Below, one piece after another: positions 17,682 through 24,936 of a DNA stretch of 64,000 nucleotides (position 1 is its first letter; each line of letters starts with the position of its first letter). The stretch lies in NCBI RefSeq assembly GCF_002736205.1, contig NZ_CP024091.1, forward strand, positions 2,601,555 through 2,665,554, written 5' to 3'. Position numbers and translations under genes: made by a program. The notes beneath the pieces were generated by a model. The model searched no databases. It saw only the letters and a list, made by a program, of their open reading frames with translations, and had not been told where the DNA came from. The DNA is from Pedobacter ginsengisoli (lineage in GTDB: Bacteria > Bacteroidota > Bacteroidia > Sphingobacteriales > Sphingobacteriaceae).

Positions 17682-18088
17682 TGAAAACTCCACCAACAAA
17701 ACAGTTGTACCTAAAGAGTATAAAAGGTAAAGGCAGAGGCGTATTTTCTACTTCAAACATTCCAAAAGGAGAAGTTATAGAAGTTTGTCCGGTTATTATT
17801 ATCCCAACTAAAGAATTCTCTGAGCTGAGCCTCACCGTTCTTATGGATTATAGTTTCTATTTTAATAAAGGAGAAAATATGCTATCTCTTACTATGGGCT
17901 TTGGATCTATGTATAATCACAAGCAATATCCTAATGCAGTGTATTTACTTGACAGGGAACAAAAGCAGATGACATTTACTGCTCACGAGGATATAAAAGC
18001 ACATACAGAAATATGCATTAATTATGGAGGCGATTACGCTATTGATTATGATAAATGGTTTACGGACAGAAACATAACTCCAATTTAG
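17681..18088 (+). CDS. SET-domain protein 2
   Basis: Paralogous bare SET protein of 135 aa, coupled to SET 1. Motifs are GKGRGVFST (about residues 14-22), MYNHKQYPNAVY (about 76-87) and HTEICINYGG (about 111-120). Compared with SET 1 it has NHK in place of NHS and lacks the Gly of the G-E-E motif, so it may be a diverged methyltransferase or a non-catalytic partner. It is cytoplasmic, with no signal peptide. It is the last gene of the unit starting at C. A new promoter palindrome follows 6 nt after its stop. Confidence 0.87.
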   Translation: MKTPPTKQLYLKSIKGKGRGVFSTSNIPKGEVIEVCPVIIIPTKEFSELSLTVLMDYSFYFNKGENMLSLTMGFGSMYNHKQYPNAVYLLDREQKQMTFTAHEDIKAHTEICINYGGDYAIDYDKWFTDRNITPI

Positions 18089-18094
18089 CAAAAA

Positions 18095-18114
18095 AATCAT
18101 CCTTTTTAATGATT
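18095..18114 (+). promoter_or_regulatory. Palindromic operator copy 4 (upstream of gene F)
   Basis: AATCATCCTTTTTAATGATT, perfect 6-bp arms. It continues into TTG and is followed at 21 nt by TACTTTTA (18136-18143). Confidence 0.8.
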
Positions 18115-18135
18115 GACCGGCACCTATACCCAGAC

Positions 18136-18143
18136 TACTTTTA
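18136..18143 (+). promoter_or_regulatory. -7-like element of gene F promoter
   Basis: TACTTTTA, 21 nt after palindrome copy 4 and 18 nt before the ATG. It fits TAnnTTTG with one mismatch. Confidence 0.6.
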
Positions 18144-18161
18144 CCATAAAAAAAGTAAACC

Positions 18162-18488
18162 ATGAAAAAAGTATTATTTTTCCTTTTCCTCACCCTTGGT
18201 GCAGGAGGGATGGCACAAGCACAGTTTTTGAGTAAACTCAAAGCAAAAGCAAAAGCTGCTGTAGGAAATTCAGTTGACAGATCGACTGATAAAGTTGTAG
18301 ATAAGGCTGTAAGCAAAACCGCAGACAATGTTACAGACAAAACACTTAATAAAGCCGGAGAAAAGCTGAATAATCTATTTAGAAAGAAAAACAAGAAACG
18401 TCCTGATACCATACCAGCCTTAGCTCCTGATTCAACCTTAGTTCCTGATTCAAGCAAAACTGAAGTAAAACCCGAGAAACAACCATGA
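18162..18488 (+). CDS. Small secreted LEA-like protein F
   Basis: Secreted protein of 108 aa. Signal peptide residues 1-20 (ends AQAQ), then an amphipathic Lys/Asp/Thr/Val stretch with heptad/11-mer-like periodicity (DKVVDKAVSKTADNVTDKTL), a basic patch (FRKKNKKRP) and a Pro/Ser/Asp-rich tail. The helical part resembles LEA-type or OmpA-adjacent alanine/lysine proteins common in Pedobacter relatives. It has its own promoter with the locus palindrome. It converges on the GH43 gene, 33 nt away. Function unknown. Confidence 0.8.
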   Translation: MKKVLFFLFLTLGAGGMAQAQFLSKLKAKAKAAVGNSVDRSTDKVVDKAVSKTADNVTDKTLNKAGEKLNNLFRKKNKKRPDTIPALAPDSTLVPDSSKTEVKPEKQP

Positions 18489-18521
18489 AAAATATTACTG
18501 ATAGCAGGAGAAAAAGCCCAT

Positions 18522-19592
18522 TTACAAGCTTCCAGGCTCAGCCTGTTCAGTCTTAACTTCACCCGAAGGCCTTTTCATTTCACCACGCCCTTTAGGTATA
18601 CCAAACACCGGATTGCCATCTTTCCCGAAAGTAAACCGTTGTAGGTATACCTCTCTATTGTCCCATCCCCCATCCAATGCCGCTTTAGAATGATAATAAA
18701 TCCAGTATTCACTATCATCAGGCGAAGTTGTCATACTTGCATGACCCAATCCATGCACTGTAGAAGTACCCTGAAACACAGGTTTAGAAGATTTTATCCA
18801 CGAAGAAGGATTTAATGGATCTTTACCTGTTGTTAAACGAAGTTGCCCTAATTTATAATGCTCCGTCCAGGAGCCCCGGGTAGAGTAAATAACAAATACA
18901 TCATTATTGTGTTTCAAAATTTGAGGCCCTTCCTGCAATACAATATTATCGCCTTTTTCCCAGTCAAGCTCCGGCTTCGATAACAATACACGTTTCCCTA
19001 GTGTCCAGGGATTTTTCATTTCAGCGATATAAAGATACTGGTCTACATCATGATGGTCATGAAGTGTTTCCCAGCCAGACCAAACGGCATATTTTTTACC
19101 ATTTAACTCAAGAACAGTCATATCGATAGACCAGCAATTGTCTTTTTTCTGATCAGGGTCATCACCAGTATAGAGCCTTCCTTTATCCTCATAAGGGCCA
19201 AATGGACTATCACTTTCAAGCACTCCGGCCCGTTGCGCATAATAAGGCGCCCCTTTATGAACAGAGCCTGCATAGTAAATGTACCATTTACCATCAATAT
19301 GATGAATTTCTGGCGCCCATAGGTTATAACTATTCCACTTTCCTTCAGTAGGAGTCCATACCACTTCCTTTTTTTCAAACTTGGTCAGGTATCTAGATTC
19401 AGTAACGGCAAATCCCCCTTTTTCATTAAATATTGTATAATATTTACCATTATGCTTTGTAACGAATGGATCTGCTCCCTTACGCAGTGGGTTCATAAAC
19501 GTTTCTGAGACTTTACCTTTATTGGTCTGTTGAGCATTTAAGCTCAATGAAAATGTAGCTAGCAGGAAAATGATGGAAAAGATTTTGGTCAT
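18522..19592 (-). CDS. GH43-family glycoside hydrolase
   Basis: Exported 356-aa enzyme (signal peptide residues 1-20, ends LNAQ) with the five-bladed beta-propeller signature of GH43. Visible motifs are GADPFV (general-base Asp, about residue 40), NLWAPEIHHIDGKWYIYY (about 90-107), SIDMTVLELNGKKYAVWSG (Asp modulating pKa) and LQEGPQIL (general-acid Glu). Family members cleave arabinofuranosides, xylosides or galactosides; which one cannot be read here. It diverges from the permease gene across a 166-nt region and may serve side-chain removal near the mannan locus. Confidence 0.88.
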   Translation of the reverse strand: MTKIFSIIFLLATFSLSLNAQQTNKGKVSETFMNPLRKGADPFVTKHNGKYYTIFNEKGGFAVTESRYLTKFEKKEVVWTPTEGKWNSYNLWAPEIHHIDGKWYIYYAGSVHKGAPYYAQRAGVLESDSPFGPYEDKGRLYTGDDPDQKKDNCWSIDMTVLELNGKKYAVWSGWETLHDHHDVDQYLYIAEMKNPWTLGKRVLLSKPELDWEKGDNIVLQEGPQILKHNNDVFVIYSTRGSWTEHYKLGQLRLTTGKDPLNPSSWIKSSKPVFQGTSTVHGLGHASMTTSPDDSEYWIYYHSKAALDGGWDNREVYLQRFTFGKDGNPVFGIPKGRGEMKRPSGEVKTEQAEPGSL

Positions 19593-19641
19593 GGCGAAAT
19601 ACTTTGGCTAAATATACAAATTGTACGCTTAGGGACAATCC

Positions 19642-19659
19642 CTGTTCGTTTACGAACAG
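19642..19659. promoter_or_regulatory. 18-bp palindrome, possible activator site
   Basis: CTGTTCGT-TT-ACGAACAG, perfect 8-bp arms. It is centred about 96 nt upstream of the start predicted from the sigma-54-type promoter, a typical place for an NtrC-family enhancer-binding protein. Confidence 0.6.
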
Positions 19660-19719
19660 AAAAGAAAAATACAAACACACAAAACACTGACAAACAAAGT
19701 ATTAATATTAATTTATAAA

Positions 19720-19736
19720 TTGGCACAGGCTTCGCT
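19720..19736 (+). promoter_or_regulatory. Candidate sigma-54 promoter (-24/-12)
   Basis: TTGGCACAGGCTTCGCT: GG (19722-19723) and GC (19734-19735) are separated by exactly 10 nt, with TGGCAC intact. One mismatch to TTGC. The predicted start is near 19747, 12 nt before the permease ATG. Confidence 0.65.
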
Positions 19737-19758
19737 GCTTAAAGAAAAATGGTCGGAC

Positions 19759-22161
19759 ATGTTTTATATCAATCTTAAAATTGCCCTAAGAAATCTCTGG
19801 AAACACAGAGCTTATACTATTATAAATACAATTGGCCTGTCCATAGGGATGACCTGTGCGCTCGTTATATTTCTTTTTATACGTCAATATTTAAGTGCAG
19901 ATAATTTTCACCCAAATGCCGACAGGATTTTCAGAGTAGTCTCTCTGGGTAACGGTACAGATGGAAAAGTACCTATGATGGGAGTCCCGGTTCCCATGGC
20001 CAATGCACTACGCACAGACTTCCCTCAGTTAGAGAAAGTTGCAAATCTTGTACAGGGTTATCATCTGGTTGAGATTCCCGGAAAAGATGGATCTGCAAAA
20101 CAATTTCATAAAGAATACGGAACTGCATTTTATACCGACCCTGCCCTTTTCGACATTTTTAATTTTCCCTGGATTGTTGGCGAGCCTGTTTCGTTAGGTG
20201 CCCCCAATCATGTTGCACTTACGCAAAGTACAGCCACGCAATATTTTGGAAGCTGGCAAAACGCTATGGGCAAAAAACTTAAGTTTAGCGGTGATGAAAC
20301 TTTTTATGAGGTAACCGGAATTATAAAAGACCTTCCAAAAAACACTGATTTCCCAATTCATCTTGTAATCTCTTATCAGAACTTTGGAAATGCCTTAAGC
20401 ACTCGTTGGAATTCGGTAAATATGGGCCATAATTGTTATGTAATGGTAAAACCCAATACGGATATTAACCAACTTCAAATACAGCTTAACGGATATACTA
20501 AAAAATATTACGACCCAAAAGATCCGCTTGCCAACACGCATTTATTTCAATCATTCGCCTCAATACATCTTGATGCCAAGTTTGGCAATTTTTCGCCCAA
20601 AAGATATACTTCATCACAAATTAATTCCTTAAGGATCTTAGGATCACTTATTTTATTGATTGCCTGTATCAATTTCATCAACATGGCAACAGCGCAGGCA
20701 GTTAGCCGTTCAAAAGAAGTTGGGATCCGCAAGGTATTAGGCAGCAATCGTAAACAGCTTCTGGTTCGTTTTATCGCCGAAACTTTTGTAATTACATTTG
20801 TGGCCATAACAATAGCGTGTATTGCTACTGAGATTGCGCTACCGGTAGTTGGAAATTTTCTGGGTCAGCAAATCCCATTCAATATAATTGACTTCCCCGT
20901 TATACTTATCTTTATTTTTGCACTTTGGCTTGCTGTAAGCTTCCTAGCTGGCCTGTATCCTGCCGTTTTTGTATCAGGATACAATCCAATAAATGCCCTG
21001 AAAAATAAAGTTTCTCAGGGAAATAAAGGGGCCTGGAGCCTAAGAAGTATCCTTCTGATCTTTCAGTTTACAGTAACTCTAATTTTTATTATTGGAACCC
21101 TTGTAGTACTGAAACAAATCGATTACTTCAAAAATAAATCCCTTGGGTTTGATAATCATGCCGTTTTACAGATCAATATTCCAACAGACTCAATTAGTAA
21201 AACCAGGTTCAACACTTTTAAACAAAAGCTGTTACAACGCAATGGGGTAGAAATGGTAACCTATGCATATACGCCGCCAAGTACCAGTTCTAATAATTTC
21301 ACCAGTTTCTATTTCAATAATTCTCCCCAGAAAACAGATTTTCTGCTTTGCAATAAACCTGCAGATGAAGATTATTTCAAAATGTTTGGATTGAAGATGA
21401 TTGCCGGAAAACCCTTATCCAAAAGCGATACAGTTAGCGGCTATATATTAAACGAAACACTGCTGCATAAACTTCATTTTAAAAACCCTGAGGATGTTCT
21501 TGGAAAGTATATTCAGTTAAACCGAAGACCATTAGCACGCATAATAGGAGTAGTAAAAGACTTTAATAACCTAAGCTTGCACGGTGATATCTCTCCGGTC
21601 ATATTTTATACAAACAAAGAAGAGTATGAAAGTGCATTTGTTAAGCTTAACCCTCTTAACATGCAGGAAACGGTAAAAGAAATAGGTGCAGATTTCAATT
21701 CAACCTTTCCCGGTCAATTTTACGAACCAAGCTATTACGACGAATACATCGCCAACTACTATATTGTTGAAGAAAAAACAGCGGTCTTATTGAGTTTTTT
21801 TACATCGGTGGCTATATTTATTTCTTGCTTCGGCTTGTTCGCACTGATTTCCTTTGTAGCTGTTCAACGTACCAAAGAAATGGCCATCAGAAAAGTATTG
21901 GGCGCCACCACCATCGAACTCATTAGTACACTTAATCGGGCTTTTATAAAGATGATCATTGTAGCCAACTTAATTGCCTGGCCATTAGCATATATCTTAC
22001 TCAATAAATGGTTGCAGGGATTTGCCTATAAAATAGATTTGCCAATGTTGCCTTTTATATTTGCAGGATTAGGTTCTATGGGCATTATTATATTCACTGT
22101 AGCGCTGCGTACTTATAAAATGACTACATCCAACCCTGTGGAAGCACTCAAATATGAATAA
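19759..22161 (+). CDS. FtsX/MacB-like ABC transporter permease
   Basis: Inner-membrane permease of 800 aa with two FtsX/MacB_PCD modules. The opening MFYINLKIALRNLWKH, the first membrane helix at about 20-42, a periplasmic domain (about 45-270), a three-helix FtsX core (about 285-430), a second core start (about 425-450), a second periplasmic domain (about 455-660) and the last three helices (about 675-790, ending NPVEALKYE) are typical of Bacteroidota antimicrobial-peptide/lipoprotein-type permeases. The ATG at 19759 is chosen because the upstream TTG at 19720 lies inside the candidate promoter. No ATPase gene is adjacent, so it must use one encoded elsewhere. Substrate unknown. Confidence 0.9.
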   Translation: MFYINLKIALRNLWKHRAYTIINTIGLSIGMTCALVIFLFIRQYLSADNFHPNADRIFRVVSLGNGTDGKVPMMGVPVPMANALRTDFPQLEKVANLVQGYHLVEIPGKDGSAKQFHKEYGTAFYTDPALFDIFNFPWIVGEPVSLGAPNHVALTQSTATQYFGSWQNAMGKKLKFSGDETFYEVTGIIKDLPKNTDFPIHLVISYQNFGNALSTRWNSVNMGHNCYVMVKPNTDINQLQIQLNGYTKKYYDPKDPLANTHLFQSFASIHLDAKFGNFSPKRYTSSQINSLRILGSLILLIACINFINMATAQAVSRSKEVGIRKVLGSNRKQLLVRFIAETFVITFVAITIACIATEIALPVVGNFLGQQIPFNIIDFPVILIFIFALWLAVSFLAGLYPAVFVSGYNPINALKNKVSQGNKGAWSLRSILLIFQFTVTLIFIIGTLVVLKQIDYFKNKSLGFDNHAVLQINIPTDSISKTRFNTFKQKLLQRNGVEMVTYAYTPPSTSSNNFTSFYFNNSPQKTDFLLCNKPADEDYFKMFGLKMIAGKPLSKSDTVSGYILNETLLHKLHFKNPEDVLGKYIQLNRRPLARIIGVVKDFNNLSLHGDISPVIFYTNKEEYESAFVKLNPLNMQETVKEIGADFNSTFPGQFYEPSYYDEYIANYYIVEEKTAVLLSFFTSVAIFISCFGLFALISFVAVQRTKEMAIRKVLGATTIELISTLNRAFIKMIIVANLIAWPLAYILLNKWLQGFAYKIDLPMLPFIFAGLGSMGIIIFTVALRTYKMTTSNPVEALKYE

Positions 22162-22224
22162 GACTTTGTTAAAAAATAATTAACAAAATAATATTAAATT
22201 GCAATAACCAAATAAACGCCTCAC

Positions 22225-22773
22225 ATGATCGGACACCTAAAACTCACAGTTCCTTCAACAACAAGAACAATTTCGACTTTCGTAATTACTGCCATAATTC
22301 TTCTTTGTATTTATATTGCGGTTTTTCAACCATGGTATAATAGTTTTAAGATACACACTCCTACGCTTTTAATGGCAGGCACATACAGTCTACTTGCCCT
22401 AAAAAATTTATGGCTTGATACCAGCAACATGAATTGGACCCGAATCTTATTCCCTGGTGTAATAATCCTTATCGTTGGTATTTCGGCTTTCGGAATATCT
22501 AAACTTCAAAAAATTTATTACTCTTATGAACTGGCAAATCATGGCCAAACGGTGGTTGCAAAAGTAGATATAGTAGGAACGCATGACTTTAATTTCTTTG
22601 ATGGTCACAAAAACTACGCCGTGGTCAGATACAAATTCAACAACAAACCTCTTTACAAAGAAGTAGATAACAAGGGGCAAAAGCTTATTAAAGGAGAAAC
22701 AATAATGCTCAGACTATCAACTCAACACCCACATATTATTGAAGTTGTAGACATTATTTCCTTTCTCCCTTAA
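22225..22773 (+). CDS. Small membrane protein, DUF3592-like tail
   Basis: Protein of 182 aa with three predicted membrane helices (about residues 16-36, 44-62 and 72-92) and a soluble C-terminal domain (about 95-182; ANHGQTVVAKVDIVG, YAVVRYKFNNKPLYKEVD). The domain resembles the beta-rich DUF3592 type in which a membrane anchor precedes an SH3-like domain; this match is weak. It lies 63 nt after the permease on the same strand. Function unknown. Confidence 0.7.
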   Translation: MIGHLKLTVPSTTRTISTFVITAIILLCIYIAVFQPWYNSFKIHTPTLLMAGTYSLLALKNLWLDTSNMNWTRILFPGVIILIVGISAFGISKLQKIYYSYELANHGQTVVAKVDIVGTHDFNFFDGHKNYAVVRYKFNNKPLYKEVDNKGQKLIKGETIMLRLSTQHPHIIEVVDIISFLP

Positions 22774-22800
22774 AATTCACGATCTAAAGTTTAGGTCAGG

Positions 22801-23769
22801 TTACCCTAACTTCCTGTCAGATATAAATGGCACAATCGGATAAATGTAAGTCTCCATTTTTACACCCAGTTTCTCCGGAGATGAACCTACAAAAACAGAC
22901 TTTTTACCTTTTACTTTAATTTTGCCATTATGTTCTATTTCAATCATTGCCCATAATGGATCTTTATATGGCGCTGTATATTTGATGTAAGGCTTAGCCT
23001 TATCAATCTCTGCAGAATACCTAATCTCTTTATAATCATCGCCCAACCAGCTGTAAGATGCACTATTGATCTGCACGTAATGGATATCATTAATATGATT
23101 GTAATAGTCCTGATGATGGTGACCACTAATCACCAGAATAACTTTTTGTCGGCCCGCTTTCTCGTTGGCCTGCTCAAAAGTATAACGCAGCAAAGTACCA
23201 TTTTCCAATCCACCTGAATCATTGTCTATTCCCTGATGGCAAAAGATAACAGTTGGAAAAGAAGTTGCATCCAAATCTTTTTTCAACCATTCTAATTGTA
23301 CCTGAGAAATATATCTTGCATATCCTTTCGGACGATCCGGGCTTTCATTGTGTTCATTTCCATCCAATACTACGAAATGAAAGCCATTTTTATCAAATGA
23401 ATAATACTTGGCATTGGCTTTCCAGAATTCAACTACCTGATCGCGTGTATACCCACCATCGTTATCATGATTACCAATAACATGGTATTTATCGCCTTTA
23501 AATTGGTTCCAAACGTCTAACAATGGAGCATTGGCTTGCTTAGGGAGACAAAAATCGCCTCCTTGTATAATAAAGTCTGGTTTTTCTGCATTCATTTCTT
23601 TGATAAATGCCGACAAACGATCAATTCCATCGTGCATAATATCATGATGAAGATCAGTGATCATTCCAATCCTGATTTTTTTATCTGCTGGATTTAATTC
23701 AGGGTATCGGGCAAAAAGCAATGTACCACCGGCCAGCCCTGTTGTTTTTAAAAATTCTTTTCTGTCCAT
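22801..23769 (-). CDS. Calcineurin-like metallophosphatase, exported
   Basis: Protein of 322 aa with an N-terminal Tat-like leader (RKEFLKTTGLAGGTLLF; only one Arg, so Tat use is uncertain). Metallophosphoesterase motifs run in order: ITDLHHD (D-x-H, about residues 38-44), GGDF (about 70), GNHDND (about 97-102), CHQG (about 178) and SGHHHQDY (about 213-220). It probably hydrolyses a phosphomonoester or diester in the periplasm. It diverges from a second, different metallophosphatase gene across 322 nt. Beside an alpha-mannan locus, removal of phosphate from phosphomannan is a reasonable but untested role. Confidence 0.85.
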   Translation of the reverse strand: MDRKEFLKTTGLAGGTLLFARYPELNPADKKIRIGMITDLHHDIMHDGIDRLSAFIKEMNAEKPDFIIQGGDFCLPKQANAPLLDVWNQFKGDKYHVIGNHDNDGGYTRDQVVEFWKANAKYYSFDKNGFHFVVLDGNEHNESPDRPKGYARYISQVQLEWLKKDLDATSFPTVIFCHQGIDNDSGGLENGTLLRYTFEQANEKAGRQKVILVISGHHHQDYYNHINDIHYVQINSASYSWLGDDYKEIRYSAEIDKAKPYIKYTAPYKDPLWAMIEIEHNGKIKVKGKKSVFVGSSPEKLGVKMETYIYPIVPFISDRKLG

Positions 23770-24091
23770 TTCTTGTTTTACTATTTAGAACTCTTGTTTC
23801 AAAACGTCATAAATATACAAATACTAAACAAATATTTAATATTTATATCCTTGTTGATATATAAATCCTATTAAAACTATAAATTGCTTATAGCAAGTCC
23901 TCACATGATTCACACATTCTACACACATCCTTCACAAAAAGGTACCTGTTTGTGTATTTGGTGTGAAGGAGGTGTGAAGAAATGCTAATCTTGTGAAGAA
24001 CCATTTAACCAAATGGTAACTTCAGACATTAATTACTTAACAATAAGAATTATATTATTGCTATTTTTAATAATATCTCTAAAGTTTCACC
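23770..24091. other. Divergent intergenic region between two phosphatase genes
   Basis: This 322-nt AT-rich gap has no coding potential on either strand that I would support. The half near the plus-strand gene is rich in TCACA/TGTGA words and holds the inverted repeat at 23922-23976. Promoters for both flanking genes must lie here but no clear -33/-7 pair is seen. Confidence 0.6.
23922..23976. repeat. Imperfect 15-bp inverted repeat, 25-nt spacer
   Basis: CACACATCCTTCACA (23922-23936) pairs with TGTGAAGGAGGTGTG (23962-23976) at 14 of 15 positions. Further TCACA/TGTGA half-motifs flank it (23901, 23911, 23991). It could be a regulator site or a large hairpin. Confidence 0.6.
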
Positions 24092-24934
24092 ATGTCAGAC
24101 AGAAGAATTTTCCTTAAAGGCAGCCTTGCAAGTATATTACTAGCAGGCCTTTCAAAGAGTGTTTTGGCCTTAGCGCCAAAAATGCATACCAGTTTACCTA
24201 TGGGTGCAAAGGCAAAACTGCGCTTTGCCATTGCATCAGACGGTCATTACGGACAGCCTGACACGGAGTATAAAAAAGACCACGAAAACCTTGTTCAATG
24301 GATTAATGAGGCACATGATGCTAATCCACTTGATTTTGTAATCATTAATGGCGATTTGGTTCATGACCAGCCTGAGCTACTTACTGAAGTAAAAAAGAAT
24401 TACTTTGATAAGTTCAAAGTTCCATTCTATGCTATACCGGGCAACCATGATCATGCCGATGCTTCCATTTGGAAATCTGTTTTTGGTTATGAAGACAATT
24501 ACTCATTTAAAAAGAATGATGTTGGTTTTATCCTTGCCAATACATCAGATACAAAAGGAAAATACATATGCCCCGACAATGATTTTTTAAAACGAGAGCT
24601 GGAAAAATTTAAAGACTTAAAAACAGTACTGATAGTTTTACATATACCTCCACATTTTTGGATACCAGAAAGCCCCTTTGTTGATTGTCCCGAAACAATA
24701 AGCCTGTTGCATAGCTACGATAATGTAAAGGCCGTTTTTCATGGGCACGACCATAGCCTGGATGCTGTATTTTACACCAACAAATTGCCTCATTTTTTTG
24801 ATGCACATTTTGGTGGTAATTGGGGCACGCAATACAAAGGATATAGAATTGTTGAGGTTAACGAGGCAGGTAAATTAACTACCTACCAGGTCAATGCAAG
24901 CAAAAATCCGATACTCAATACCACTACATTTTAA
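24092..24934 (+). CDS. Calcineurin-like metallophosphatase, exported
   Basis: Protein of 280 aa with leader MSDRRIFLKGSLASILLAG (twin-arginine-like DRRIFLK) and cleavage near VLA. Metal-binding motifs are ASDGHYG (D-x-H, about residues 49-55), INGDLVHD (about 87-94), GNHDHAD (about 117-123), LHIPPH (about 184-189) and FHGHDHSLD (about 214-222). These complete a metallophosphoesterase active site. It is distinct in sequence from the divergent neighbour. The stop lies 2 nt from the stop of the convergent GH92 gene. Confidence 0.86.
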   Translation: MSDRRIFLKGSLASILLAGLSKSVLALAPKMHTSLPMGAKAKLRFAIASDGHYGQPDTEYKKDHENLVQWINEAHDANPLDFVIINGDLVHDQPELLTEVKKNYFDKFKVPFYAIPGNHDHADASIWKSVFGYEDNYSFKKNDVGFILANTSDTKGKYICPDNDFLKRELEKFKDLKTVLIVLHIPPHFWIPESPFVDCPETISLLHSYDNVKAVFHGHDHSLDAVFYTNKLPHFFDAHFGGNWGTQYKGYRIVEVNEAGKLTTYQVNASKNPILNTTTF

Positions 24935-24936
24935 AA

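Noticed and set aside
19720..19758. TTG start extending the permease by 13 residues
   Set aside because: The TTG is part of the candidate sigma-54 promoter, and the family begins at the MFYINLKIALRNL-type sequence.
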